A DNA stretch of 10,100 nt from Gammaproteobacteria bacterium (GCA_011051475.1 DRLE01000068.1:1-10100); one strand, 5' to 3'. Counted from the first letter of the stretch, positions 1-7,601 are shown. Notes: generated from the sequence alone by a model not told the origin. Translations and numbers: made by a program.

Positions 1-720
1 GAGCCGGGTATAATCGCCGCCGAATCCCCCAATCCGATTGTCAATCAGCTGGTGATTATGCCCGACATTGAGAAGCGCCTTGAGGCGTTTGTGCGCGTCG
101 GTGACGGTATCATTGTGTTCCCGGGCGGTGCCGGCACCGCGGAGGAAATTCTTTATATACTGGGCATTCTGCTGCACCCTGACAATGCCGACCTGCCTTT
201 CCCTCTGATATTTACCGGACCGAAATCCGCCGAGGCCTATTTCAGGCAGATCAACCAGTTTATAGGTGACACCCTGGGCCTGGAAGCACAGCAGCGCTAC
301 CGGATTATTATCGACGATCCGGAAAAGGTTGCGCTGGAAATGAAAAAGGGCATGCGTCATGTACAGGAACACCGGGAGATGCAAACCGATGCCTATTATT
401 TCAACTGGACGCTGAAGATCGACGAGCCGTTCCAGAAACCCTTCGAGCCCACGCACGAAAACATGAGCGGCCTGTCCCTGCACAAGGACCAGCCGGCGCA
501 TGAACTGGCGGCCAATCTGCGCCGCGCGTTTTCCGGTGTGGTTGCCGGCAACGTCAAGGAGGATGGTATTCGCGCGGTGGAAAAACACGGCCTGTTCGAG
601 CTGCGCGGCGACAGGGAAATCATGCGGCCGATGGATGCGCTGCTGGCGGCTTTTGTCGAGCAGCAGCGGATGAAGTTGCCGGGAACGAAGTATGAGCCGT
701 GTTATAAAATCATTTCATGA
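1..720 (+). CDS. ppnN: Pyrimidine/purine-nucleotide 5'-monophosphate nucleosidase PpnN (LOG family), C-terminal part
   Basis: The reading frame is open from base 1 and ends at the TGA at 718-720, so this is the last 239 codons of a gene starting outside the window. E. coli PpnN (YgdH) is about 450 residues, so roughly half is present. The hallmark is PGGAGTAEE at visible residues 41-49, the PGGxGTxxE signature of the LOG/lysine-decarboxylase-like fold, followed by a helix-rich stretch (EILYILGILLHPDN). Family members hydrolyse the N-glycosidic bond of nucleoside monophosphates, giving a free base and ribose 5-phosphate; PpnN is linked to purine salvage and (p)ppGpp response. The long tail after the LOG core separates it from the short LonelyGuy cytokinin-type proteins of about 190 residues. 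It converges on argE, with a repeat-filled spacer between. The family call is firm; the substrate is inferred from homology. Confidence 0.88.
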   Translation, partial: EPGIIAAESPNPIVNQLVIMPDIEKRLEAFVRVGDGIIVFPGGAGTAEEILYILGILLHPDNADLPFPLIFTGPKSAEAYFRQINQFIGDTLGLEAQQRYRIIIDDPEKVALEMKKGMRHVQEHREMQTDAYYFNWTLKIDEPFQKPFEPTHENMSGLSLHKDQPAHELAANLRRAFSGVVAGNVKEDGIRAVEKHGLFELRGDREIMRPMDALLAAFVEQQRMKLPGTKYEPCYKIIS

Positions 721-724
721 TTTT

Positions 725-893
725 AGTGAATAGTTAATAGTGAACAGTGAATAGTGTTTTGCTCCGATGCTGAGAATGATTTTTGTGGGAGCGAAATGCA
801 TTCCGCGAACGGCAAGCAGCGCCAGTAAAAGCTCGCGGAATTGTCCGCTCCTACGGTTTTTAACTATTCACTGTTCACTATTCGTTATTCACT
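725..893. repeat. REP doublet (REPIN-like) nested inside an outer inverted repeat
   Basis: The outer arms are 725-755 and 863-893, inverted copies matching at 28 of 31 positions, with the three differences together in the middle. Each arm is built from short AGTGAATAGT-like units. Inside them sits a second inverted pair, 785-810 and 831-854, of the form GTRGGAGCG ... ATTCCGCGARC, which resembles the REP sequences of gammaproteobacteria. Two inverted REPs a short distance apart form a REPIN-like hairpin. The spacer lies between convergent ppnN and argE, where such a hairpin could act as a two-way terminator. The right outer arm covers the last two codons and the stop codon of argE (885-893). 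Confidence 0.75.
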
Positions 894-2072
894 GCCGGCC
901 AGGCAATAATGTCTCACCAACCGCCGAACAATATCGACGGCCGGCTCAAGTGCAGATATTTCAATAAACTCATCCGGCTGATGCGCCTGGTTGATACTGC
1001 CCGGTCCCATGACAATGGTCTGCATGCCCAGGGCATTGTAGTAGGGCGCTTCGGTGCCGAAGGCCACGGCCTGTGCTTCTGATTTTGTCATTTTTTCTAC
1101 CAGTTGTACCAGCTCGGATTGCCCGGCAGTTTCCATGGCGTCGACGCCGTCGAACAGGGACTCGGTTTTGATGCTGATGCCGGTGTCCCGCAATACCTTT
1201 TTCAGGCGCTGCTGCATTTCCACGCGCAGATCATTGACCTTCATGCCCGGCAACGGACGGATATCGATCTGCAGTTCACACTGGCCACAGATGCGGTTGG
1301 GATTGTCGCCGCCGTGAATATGGCCGAAGTTCATGGTCGGTACGGGTACTTCGAACAGCGGGTTGCGGTATTGCTGCTGCAGTTCCTCGCGCCACTGCAT
1401 CAGTTCGGTCATGACTTTGAACATGGCTTCCATGGCGTTATTGCCCAGTGCCGGGTTGCTGGAATGGCCTGAACGGCCAGTCAGCACGATAGACTCCATC
1501 ATCATGCCCTTGTGCATGCGTACCGGCTTCATGCCGGTAGGTTCGCCCACCACGGCGTAGCGTGCCCGATTCAGGCCAAGACTGCCGGCATGACTGCTGA
1601 GCGCTCTGGCGCCGGCCATGCTGGTTTCTTCATCGGCGGTAGCCAGGATAATCAGTGGCTGCTGCAGCTGTTTCAGGTCGAGGTTTCTGATGGCATCGAT
1701 AATCACCGCGAAGAAGGACTTCATATCGCAGCTGCCAAGGCCGTAGAAACGGTTGTCTTTCTCGGTAAGGGAGAAGGGATTGAACCGCCAGCGGCTTTCA
1801 TCATAGGGCACGGTGTCGGTGTGCCCGGCAAGCACCAGTCCCTGCTCGCCGCTGCCGATACTGGCAACCAGATTGGCCTTGTTGTTTGCCGCGTCCACGA
1901 TCTGGATTTCGCAGTGAAAACCCAGTGTTTCGAACCAGTCGGCAAGCAGGCTGATGACCTGCAGGTTACCCTGGTCGATATCGCTGCAGGTGCAACTGAC
2001 AGACGGTATGGCCAGCAACTGGCCGATCAGGCTTTTTATATCGGGAATCTTACTTGCGCTGGCTTGATGCAT
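885..2072 (-). CDS. argE: Acetylornithine deacetylase (M20 family)
   Basis: ArgE removes the acetyl group from N-acetylornithine to give ornithine in arginine synthesis; it is a cytoplasmic di-metal hydrolase. The 395-residue protein is close to the usual length of about 385. M20 motifs appear in order: AGHTDTVPYD (metal His84, Asp86), GLGSCDMK (bridging Asp116), ADEETSMAG (Glu148 as probable general base, Glu149 as metal ligand), GEPTGM (Glu177) and INQAHQPDEF (His364). Residue roles are assigned by family analogy. MRMHKG-like and SGHSSNPALG segments also fit ArgE rather than DapE. The ATG at 2072 has no clear Shine-Dalgarno sequence: only nine bases separate it from the terminal repeat of the 2082-2366 element, so the original leader seems to have been replaced or displaced. 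The stop codon lies inside the 863-893 repeat arm. No other arg gene is in the window. ArgE is favoured over succinyl-diaminopimelate desuccinylase by its overall motif set. Confidence 0.92.
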   Translation of the reverse strand: MHQASASKIPDIKSLIGQLLAIPSVSCTCSDIDQGNLQVISLLADWFETLGFHCEIQIVDAANNKANLVASIGSGEQGLVLAGHTDTVPYDESRWRFNPFSLTEKDNRFYGLGSCDMKSFFAVIIDAIRNLDLKQLQQPLIILATADEETSMAGARALSSHAGSLGLNRARYAVVGEPTGMKPVRMHKGMMMESIVLTGRSGHSSNPALGNNAMEAMFKVMTELMQWREELQQQYRNPLFEVPVPTMNFGHIHGGDNPNRICGQCELQIDIRPLPGMKVNDLRVEMQQRLKKVLRDTGISIKTESLFDGVDAMETAGQSELVQLVEKMTKSEAQAVAFGTEAPYYNALGMQTIVMGPGSINQAHQPDEFIEISALEPAVDIVRRLVRHYCLAGSE

Positions 2073-2099
2073 ATCAATACGTTAAGGAACCTCTGATTT

Positions 2100-2105
2100 A
2101 TTATA
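2100..2105 (-). promoter_or_regulatory. Candidate -10 box in the left terminal repeat, facing argE
   Basis: Read on the minus strand these bases are TATAAT, an exact sigma-70 -10 consensus, inside the terminal repeat and pointing out of the element towards argE. Initiation about seven bases downstream would leave a leader of roughly 20 bases before the argE ATG at 2072. No good -35 box is visible 16-18 bases upstream, so the box may be fortuitous in AT-rich DNA. Confidence 0.3.
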
Positions 2106-2342
2106 TGCTATCTCTGCGTGGCCTGAAGCGCTCAGCGCAAGGCATGTTTCGCAGTGAATGGCCGGGTCCTTCCAGGAAAATGCGAACATTGGGAAACATA
2201 ACGCAGTCGATGGGCACTTCAGGCCGCGCCCAGCGGGGCTTGCAGACATAAGTGCACTCTGCGTTGTGACTTTTCACCAGGTCTGGACATGCTTTCAAAG
2301 TCACGCCTTGATTGCACTTATGTCTGTAAGCCAGAGATAGCA

Positions 2343-2348
2343 TATAAT
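2343..2348 (+). promoter_or_regulatory. Candidate -10 box in the right terminal repeat, facing the phosphate operon
   Basis: This is the mirror copy of the outward TATAAT in the opposite terminal repeat, pointing to the DUF47-PiT pair. The -35 region is poor. Transcription from here would give a leader of about 125 bases before the ATG at 2481. Confidence 0.25.
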
Positions 2349-2418
2349 AAATCAGAGGTTCCTTAAAACTATTTTTCGGATATTGCAAAAAAAGGCTTTT
2401 AATTTGTTTCAAAACGAT

Positions 2419-2424
2419 TACAAT
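2419..2424 (+). promoter_or_regulatory. Candidate -10 box (TACAAT) for the DUF47-PiT operon
   Basis: TACAAT lies in the AT-rich stretch 2367-2424, just outside the right end of the repeat element and about 57 bases before the ATG. A weak TTTTAA at 2397-2402 sits 16 bases upstream as a possible -35. No Pho-box-like CTGTCAT direct repeat is seen here, so direct PhoB control is not supported. Confidence 0.3.
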
Positions 2425-2480
2425 GCGCGAAAATCAAGATCCGAGAAGAGTCCGAGCAATCAGGCCGGAGGAGAGCGACC

Positions 2481-3161
2481 ATGCCAGTTGGCGGTTATAT
2501 GAGCGGGATTTTCGGCAGTTCGCCGGTCAGTCCCCTGCAGAAGCACATGTCAAAGGTTTATGCCTGTGCATCCGAATTAATTCCCCTGTTCAATGCGGTT
2601 ATCAACGAGGCCTGGGACGAGGTTGCCGATAGTCAGAAACGTATCTCCGATCTTGAAAAAGAAGCCGATGTGCTGAAAAAAGAACTGCGCATGAACCTGC
2701 CCAAGGGTTTGTTTATGCCGGTATCACGTCAGGACCTGCTTGAAGTGCTGTTGATGCAGGACAGCATTGCCAACAAGGCCAAGGATATTGCCGGTACCAT
2801 TCTCGGTCGTCACATGACCCTGCCGGCAATCATTCACGAAGACTATATCCGTTTCGTTACCCGTTGTGTCGCCGCCTGCAAACAGGCGCGCAAGGCCATT
2901 AACGAACTCGATGAGCTGGTTGAAACCGGGTTCAGCGGTCAGGAAATCCAGATTGTCACCGATATGATCACCAGGCTGGATGAGATCGAAAGCGATACCG
3001 ATAACCTGCAGCAGGCCATCCGTTTCAAGATTTTTGAAATCGAAAACGAGTTGCCGCCAATCGAAATCATGTTTCTGTACAAAATCATAGAAGGCACAGG
3101 GGAAGTCGCTGATCGTTCTCAACGCGTAGGAAGTCGTTTACAGCTGATGCTGGCGCGATAA
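2481..3161 (+). CDS. DUF47 / PhoU-like protein, probable phosphate transport accessory protein (TIGR00153 type)
   Basis: A 226-residue, almost wholly helical protein of the DUF47 family, which is distantly PhoU-like and is often encoded just before PiT phosphate permeases. Typical features are the basic/acidic heptad-rich segment around residues 50-75 (DSQKRISDLEKEADVLKKEL), the segment LPKGLFMPVSRQDLLEVLLMQDSIANKAKDIAG, and a C-terminal EIENELPPIEIMFLYKIIEGTGEVADRSQRVGSRL. Acidic E/DxxxD-type positions in such helices bind metal clusters in PhoU proteins; here that is only an analogy. There is no signal peptide or membrane segment, so it is probably cytoplasmic and acts on the neighbouring transporter. 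The start is well fixed by GGAGGAG at 2467-2473, seven bases before the ATG. The stop codon runs into the ribosome binding site of the next gene, so the two are very probably co-transcribed and coupled. The biochemical role of this family is not established. Confidence 0.87.
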   Translation: MPVGGYMSGIFGSSPVSPLQKHMSKVYACASELIPLFNAVINEAWDEVADSQKRISDLEKEADVLKKELRMNLPKGLFMPVSRQDLLEVLLMQDSIANKAKDIAGTILGRHMTLPAIIHEDYIRFVTRCVAACKQARKAINELDELVETGFSGQEIQIVTDMITRLDEIESDTDNLQQAIRFKIFEIENELPPIEIMFLYKIIEGTGEVADRSQRVGSRLQLMLAR

Positions 3162-3171
3162 GGGGGTTGTT

Positions 3172-4437
3172 GTGGAAATTGTCTCGCAGTACGGCACTGT
3201 CTTCCTTGTGCTTGCCGCCGTTTTCGGTCTGTTTATGGCCTGGGGTATCGGCGCCAATGATGTCGCCAACGCCATGGCGACCTCGGTGGGCTCAAAAGCC
3301 CTGACCATCAAGCAGGCGATTCTTATCGCCGCTATTTTCGAGTTCTCCGGCGCGATTCTTGCCGGTGGTCAGGTTACCAAAACCATTCGCAAGGGTATTG
3401 TCGATGCCGATATTCTTTCCGGTAATCCCGAGCTGCTGCTCTACGGCATGCTGGCCTCCCTGCTTGCGGCCGGTATCTGGTTGTTGATTGCCTCGCGCAA
3501 CGGCTGGCCGGTTTCGACCACACATTCCATCGTTGGCGCCATTGTCGGCTTTGCCATGGTGGGTATCGGCATGGACACGGTGCACTGGGACAAGGTTGGT
3601 TTTATCGTTATGAGCTGGGTGGTGTCGCCGGTACTGGCGGGTTTTATCGCCTATATGCTGTTTCGCAGTGTACAGGCATTGATCCTTAATACGGCCGAGC
3701 CTTTTGAAAATGCCAAAAAATATGTGCCGTATTATATTTTCCTGGTCGGCTTTATTATTGCACTGGTGACCATGGTCAAGGGGCTCAAGCATGTGGGTCT
3801 GAATCTTCATGCAGGTGAGCAGTATCTGTATGCATTCATAATAGGCGGCATCATCATGGCCATCGGCAAGGTGTTCGTCAACCGCGTCAAGCTTGATCCC
3901 AAGGCCGACAAGAAATTCCACTTTACCAATGTCGAGCGCGTATTCGGCGTGTTGATGGTGGTCACCGCCTGCGCCATGGCCTTTGCGCATGGCTCCAATG
4001 ATGTCGCCAATGCCATTGGCCCGGTTGCCGCCGTGGTCAGCGTGGTGCAGAGCGGTGGTGAAGTGGCCGCCAAATCCGCGCTGCCGATCTGGGTGCTGGC
4101 TCTGGGTGGCGTGGGTATTGTGATTGGCCTGATGATGTACGGCAAGCGTGTGATTGCCACCGTCGGTAACCAGATTACCGAGCTGACCCCCAGCCGCGGT
4201 TTTGCCGCTACCCTGGCGGCAGCGACAACGGTGGTACTGGCATCGGGCACCGGCCTGCCGATTTCCACCACGCATACCCTGGTGGGCGCGGTGCTGGGCG
4301 TCGGTCTGGCGCGCGGCATGGCGGCGTTGAATATGACCGTGATTCGCAATATCTTTATGTCATGGATCGTTACCCTGCCGGCAGGGGCTATTCTTTCCAT
4401 CCTGTTCTTCTTTATATTGAAAGGCGTTTTCAGCTAG
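3172..4437 (+). CDS. PiT-family inorganic phosphate permease (low-affinity, ion-coupled)
   Basis: This 421-residue inner-membrane protein has about ten or more hydrophobic segments and the internally duplicated PiT layout. The signature GANDVANA occurs at residues 27-34 and again as GSNDVANA at 274-281. The paired re-entrant motif is PVSTTHSIVG (STTH 115-118) and PISTTHTLVG (STTH 365-368). A hydrophilic loop around residues 238-253 (RVKLDPKADKKFHFTN) separates the halves. Family members import phosphate, or metal-phosphate, with protons or sodium; the coupling ion cannot be read from sequence. The start is GTG at 3172, with AAGGGGG at 3160-3166 overlapping the stop codon of the DUF47 gene, so translation is probably coupled. 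It is shorter than E. coli PitA (about 499 residues), which fits the compact PiT group found with DUF47 partners. The palindrome at 4467-4577 may end the transcript. Sulfate permeases of the same superfamily (CysP) are a less likely alternative. Confidence 0.9.
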   Translation: MEIVSQYGTVFLVLAAVFGLFMAWGIGANDVANAMATSVGSKALTIKQAILIAAIFEFSGAILAGGQVTKTIRKGIVDADILSGNPELLLYGMLASLLAAGIWLLIASRNGWPVSTTHSIVGAIVGFAMVGIGMDTVHWDKVGFIVMSWVVSPVLAGFIAYMLFRSVQALILNTAEPFENAKKYVPYYIFLVGFIIALVTMVKGLKHVGLNLHAGEQYLYAFIIGGIIMAIGKVFVNRVKLDPKADKKFHFTNVERVFGVLMVVTACAMAFAHGSNDVANAIGPVAAVVSVVQSGGEVAAKSALPIWVLALGGVGIVIGLMMYGKRVIATVGNQITELTPSRGFAATLAAATTVVLASGTGLPISTTHTLVGAVLGVGLARGMAALNMTVIRNIFMSWIVTLPAGAILSILFFFILKGVFS

Positions 4438-4466
4438 AAAAAAGTACTTTCTGAATCAATACCTTG

Positions 4467-4577
4467 TGTCATCCTGAGCGCAACGAAGTGGAGCCGAAGG
4501 ATCTTATACCTCTGGGCAATCAACGGGTTACAGGGTATAAGATTTTCCGGCTCCACTGCGTTACGCTCAAAATTACA
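4467..4577. repeat. Imperfect palindromic repeat of the GTCATCCTGAGCG type, copy 1
   Basis: The arms 4467-4510 and 4534-4577 are inverted copies matching at 36 of 44 positions around a 23-base loop. The left arm begins TGTCATCCTGAGCG and ends GGATCTTATACC. The same core recurs, inverted, at 8805-8842. It starts 30 bases after the pit stop codon and can form a long stem, so it may end that transcript, although no clear U-tract follows. Similar motifs are common as intergenic repeats in many bacteria. Confidence 0.7.
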
Positions 4578-4609
4578 TTAATCAGAAGTTGCAAAAACTG
4601 TAAGGCCCG

Positions 4610-4660
4610 GTTGTAAGTTTGATGTTTTTTGCTTATAACCTGTAACTTAAAACTTACAAC
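4610..4660. repeat. TAAGTTTTAAGTT-type inverted repeat just upstream of the glnE start
   Basis: GTTGTAAGTTT at 4610-4620 and AAACTTACAAC at 4650-4660 are perfect 11-base inverted arms. The right half, read on the minus strand, contains TAAGTTTTAAGTT, which recurs on the plus strand just after glnE at 7598-7610. The repeat ends seven bases before the glnE ATG, and no Shine-Dalgarno sequence remains in between. Confidence 0.6.
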
Positions 4661-4667
4661 TTCTTTC

Positions 4668-7601
4668 ATGCAAACTGAACTTTTCAAAAATATCCCACCA
4701 CAACTGCATCAACTGCTTGATAATTACTGGCAGGACTGGCTTGCTGCCTGTGATAAAGAAGGTGTTGATCCTGCGTCGGTTCCCCTGAGCGAAACCGGTA
4801 AAACCTGGGCCTGCAGTGATTTTGTCGCACGCAACTGTATTCGTTATCCTGCCATGTTTTTGCAGCTGCTGGACGAGGGCATGTCGGATGCACGTACCCT
4901 GGATACCTACCGGCAGCAGGTCGCCGGGGTTTTCGATGGTGCAGATAACGATGAAAGCCTGATGCGAAGCTTGCGGGCGCTGCGCCAGCGGGAAATGTCC
5001 CGCATTGCCTGGCGTGATCTGAACGCGCTGGCATCAATGGATGTTATTCTGCAGGAGCTGACCGATTTTGCCGAAGCGGTCGTGGCAGTATCGCTGGAGC
5101 GGCTGCAACAACAGCAGGCCGAGATCAATGGCATGCCGCAGGATGAGAACGGCGAGCCCATGTGGCTGCTGACCTTCGCCATGGGCAAGATGGGTGGTGG
5201 CGAACTGAATTTTTCCTCCGATATCGACCTCATCTTTGCCTACCCGGAAGATGGCGAAACCACGGGTCCGCGCAAGGTGTCGCATTACGAGTTCTACCTG
5301 GCGGTGATCCGCAAGCTGGTTAAGGTGCTTGACGAAGTTACGGTCGACGGCTTTGTCTTTCGGGTCGATACCCGCCTGCGGCCGTTCGGTGAAAGCGGGC
5401 CGCTGGCCATGAGTTTTTCCGGCATGGAGCAGTATTACCAGATACAGGGGCGTGACTGGGAGCGTTACGCCATGATCAAGGCAAAGCTGATTACCGGTCG
5501 GGAGCAGGACAAACAGTACCTGCGCGAAATGCTCACGCCGTTTATCTACCGGCGTTACCTGGACTTTTCCATGCTCGAAGAGATCCGCGGCATGAAGGCC
5601 ATGATCAATGCACAGATGCAGCGCAAGCGTGTGGTTAATAATATCAAGCTGGGACCGGGCGGTATCCGCGAAATCGAGTTTATCGCCCAGACCCTGCAGC
5701 TGATCCGCGCCGGGCGCGAGCCCGAACTGCAGCAGCGCAGCCTGATCAGGGTGCTGAACCTGCTGGCAGAGAAAAGTCATCTGGATAAAACCGAGGTTGA
5801 ACAGCTGATTACGGCCTACTGGTTTCTGCGCAGGCTGGAAAACCGCCTGCAGATGCTGGCCGATAAACAGACGCATGTATTGCCGACCGACGAGCAGTCG
5901 CAGCAGCGGATCTGCCTGGCCATGGATATGGACAGCTGGGAGCAGTTGCTTGGCGAACTGGCGCAGCACCAGCAGCATGTGGACAGGGTGTTTCAGCAGC
6001 TGGTGGCGCTGGATAATGCGTCCGTGCCGGAGACCGCCAGCGCCTTCGATCTGTTCTGGCAGAACGCCGAGCTGGCTGCCGATCTGGTGTCATGGCTGCA
6101 GACTCTGGGTTTTGCCGACACCGAAAAAATCAGCCGTACCCTGCTGGAACTGCGGCGCAGCCCGCAAATAAGGCACCTGAACAGCGATACCAGCCGGAAA
6201 ATGGCGCAGGTAGTGCAGTCCATGCTGCAGCAGCTCCCGGAAGTGGATGCAGCGGATCAGGTGATGGTGCTCGATCGTATCAGTCGTATACTGCGGGCGC
6301 TGGCCGGTCGCCGGGTCTATATCAGCCTGCTCAACGAGTATCCGCAGGTGCAGCGGCAGATGATCCGGCTGTGCAGGACCAGTGAATGGTTTACCGAGCG
6401 CCTGACCCGTCACCCGATTCTGCTCGATGGTCTGCTGGTGTCTGCCGATATACTGCGTCAGCAGCACGATGTCCGCCACCTGCTGGCGCTGGAGCTGGAG
6501 CGGGTCGGCGATGATCTGGAGCAGCAGATGGAGCGTATGCGCCAGTTTCGCCACCAGATGGTATTCAATGTTGCCCTGCTCGACGTGTTTTACGCCGAGC
6601 CGGTGGAAACCGTGTCCGACCGCCTCACCGAACTGGCCAATGCCCTGCTGGAGCGGATATTGCAACTGGCCTGGCAGTCGCTGGTGGACAAGCACGGCGT
6701 GCCGGGCTGTGTCGTCGAGGGTGAGTTGCAGCAGCCGGGCATGGCCATCGTGGCCTATGGCAAGCTGGGCGGCAATGAGCTGGGCTATGATTCGGACCTG
6801 GATATTATCTTTCTGCATAACAGCAGCGGTGAGAAGCAGTTCACCGCCGGCGATGCTGAAGGCGGGCGCGTGCTGGATAACCAGCAGTTTTTCGCGCGCG
6901 TGGCCCAGCGCGTCATCCATTTTCTCAATACCCGTACCTATTCGGGTATTCTCTACGAAGCCGATACCCGCCTGCGCCCGGACGGCCAGGCCGGGCTGAT
7001 GGTCAGCAGTATTGCCGCCTTCGAGTCCTATCAGCAGGAAAAGGCCTGGACCTGGGAGCATCAGGCGCTGATTCGCGCCCGCTTTGTCACCGAGGTTGGT
7101 GTCAGCCCTGACAGTGAAAAGTCGTCAGGAATGTCTGCCGCAGGCGCCCGTATAGAGCCGGAATTTGATAGAATCCGTACACAGGTTCTGCGCCGGCCGC
7201 GCCAGCGCGACGAACTGCTGGCCGAGGTGGTGAAAATGCGCGAAAAAATGCGCCAGCATCTTGCCGGCAAGGCGGACGGCTTTGATATCAAGCAGGATGC
7301 CGGCGGCCTCGTGGATATTGAGTTTATGACCCAGGCCGGGGTATTGCTGTATGCGCAAGATTGCGCCGAATGCCTTGAGCATACCGCCACGCTGGAGCTG
7401 ATCAAGGTGCTGGTCGGTAATGGCTGGTACCGCGCGGAAGAAGCCGATGCCCTTGCCGCGGCCTACCGCTATTTCAGGCGGCTGAAAAACTGGCGCAATC
7501 TGAAATGCCGGGCCGATGAAAGCGAAGTGGGGCAGCACCGGGAAAAGGTGATTGCGGTATGGCAAAGGCTTATGCCTGAGCAGCGAAGTTTGCAGTTATA
7601 A
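4668..7601 (+). CDS. glnE: Bifunctional glutamine synthetase adenylyltransferase / adenylyl-removing enzyme
   Basis: GlnE adenylylates glutamine synthetase when nitrogen is plentiful and removes the AMP when nitrogen is short, under control of PII (GlnB) and glutamine. From the ATG at 4668 it is 977 residues, close to the E. coli enzyme (946). Two nucleotidyltransferase domains are visible. The N-terminal one, expected to be adenylyl-removing, has GKMGGGELNFSSDIDLIF with Asp185 and Asp187. The C-terminal one, expected to be adenylylating, has GKLGGNELGYDSDLDIIF with Asp710 and Asp712. Each is followed by DTRLRPFGESG or DTRLRPDGQAG and a GGIREIEF / GGLVDIEFMTQ segment. A TTG at 4629 would add 13 residues, but those codons lie wholly in the repeat, so the ATG is preferred; no ribosome binding site is visible for either. 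The stop codon and the last two codons fall in the downstream repeat. Confidence 0.94.
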   Translation: MQTELFKNIPPQLHQLLDNYWQDWLAACDKEGVDPASVPLSETGKTWACSDFVARNCIRYPAMFLQLLDEGMSDARTLDTYRQQVAGVFDGADNDESLMRSLRALRQREMSRIAWRDLNALASMDVILQELTDFAEAVVAVSLERLQQQQAEINGMPQDENGEPMWLLTFAMGKMGGGELNFSSDIDLIFAYPEDGETTGPRKVSHYEFYLAVIRKLVKVLDEVTVDGFVFRVDTRLRPFGESGPLAMSFSGMEQYYQIQGRDWERYAMIKAKLITGREQDKQYLREMLTPFIYRRYLDFSMLEEIRGMKAMINAQMQRKRVVNNIKLGPGGIREIEFIAQTLQLIRAGREPELQQRSLIRVLNLLAEKSHLDKTEVEQLITAYWFLRRLENRLQMLADKQTHVLPTDEQSQQRICLAMDMDSWEQLLGELAQHQQHVDRVFQQLVALDNASVPETASAFDLFWQNAELAADLVSWLQTLGFADTEKISRTLLELRRSPQIRHLNSDTSRKMAQVVQSMLQQLPEVDAADQVMVLDRISRILRALAGRRVYISLLNEYPQVQRQMIRLCRTSEWFTERLTRHPILLDGLLVSADILRQQHDVRHLLALELERVGDDLEQQMERMRQFRHQMVFNVALLDVFYAEPVETVSDRLTELANALLERILQLAWQSLVDKHGVPGCVVEGELQQPGMAIVAYGKLGGNELGYDSDLDIIFLHNSSGEKQFTAGDAEGGRVLDNQQFFARVAQRVIHFLNTRTYSGILYEADTRLRPDGQAGLMVSSIAAFESYQQEKAWTWEHQALIRARFVTEVGVSPDSEKSSGMSAAGARIEPEFDRIRTQVLRRPRQRDELLAEVVKMREKMRQHLAGKADGFDIKQDAGGLVDIEFMTQAGVLLYAQDCAECLEHTATLELIKVLVGNGWYRAEEADALAAAYRYFRRLKNWRNLKCRADESEVGQHREKVIAVWQRLMPEQRSLQL

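Larger units (their letters stand above)
2082..2366. mobile_element. MITE-like element with perfect 35-base terminal inverted repeats and a predicted three-way-junction fold
   Basis: The ends 2082-2116 and 2332-2366 are exact inverted copies over 35 bases, starting TTAAGGAACCTCTGA. Between them lie two further self-complementary arms. Arm 1 pairs 2117-2128 with 2217-2228 (11 of 12 positions), with an inner pair ATGTTTC 2144-2150 / GAAACAT 2193-2199. Arm 2 pairs 2237-2256 with 2313-2332 (19 of 20), with an inner pair GTGACTTT 2266-2273 / AAAGTCAC 2297-2304. The base of each arm abuts the terminal stem, so a single strand could fold into a Y. No transposase or credible protein is inside; the frames open across it are structure-derived. 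An exact target duplication cannot be assigned because the outermost TTAA is itself palindromic. I infer a non-autonomous repeat mobilised in trans; the family is not recognised. Confidence 0.75.

Noticed and set aside
785..854. Possible CRISPR or tandem-repeat array in the ppnN-argE spacer
   Set aside because: The copies are inverted rather than direct, only two per type, and there are no regular spacers. A REP doublet explains them.
767..967. A 66-residue plus-strand frame across the REP doublet
   Set aside because: It lies in repeat DNA, overlaps the end of argE on the other strand, and has no domain or ribosome binding site.
2101..2412. A 103-residue minus-strand reading frame and a 60-residue plus-strand frame across the repeat element
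   Set aside because: They run through the terminal repeats and arms, lack recognisable domains and ribosome binding sites, and their content follows from the palindromes. They are not evidence of a protein carried by the element.
2367..2480. Pho box or riboswitch before the phosphate operon
   Set aside because: No CTGTCAT-type direct repeat and no recognisable riboswitch core are present. The only signals are a weak promoter and a strong ribosome binding site.
3292..4275. A long (327-residue) minus-strand frame opposite the phosphate permease, and similar long antisense frames opposite glnE (5034-5978, 6090-7061), ilvE (7741-8655) and hldE (9112-10083)
   Set aside because: All are His/Gln/Gly-rich mirror images of strongly coding plus-strand genes, with no start signals or known motifs. 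They reflect codon bias in the real genes.
4629..4667. TTG at 4629 as the glnE start, adding 13 residues
   Set aside because: The extra codons lie entirely within the inverted repeat, have no ribosome binding site, and the GlnE-like sequence begins only at the ATG at 4668.
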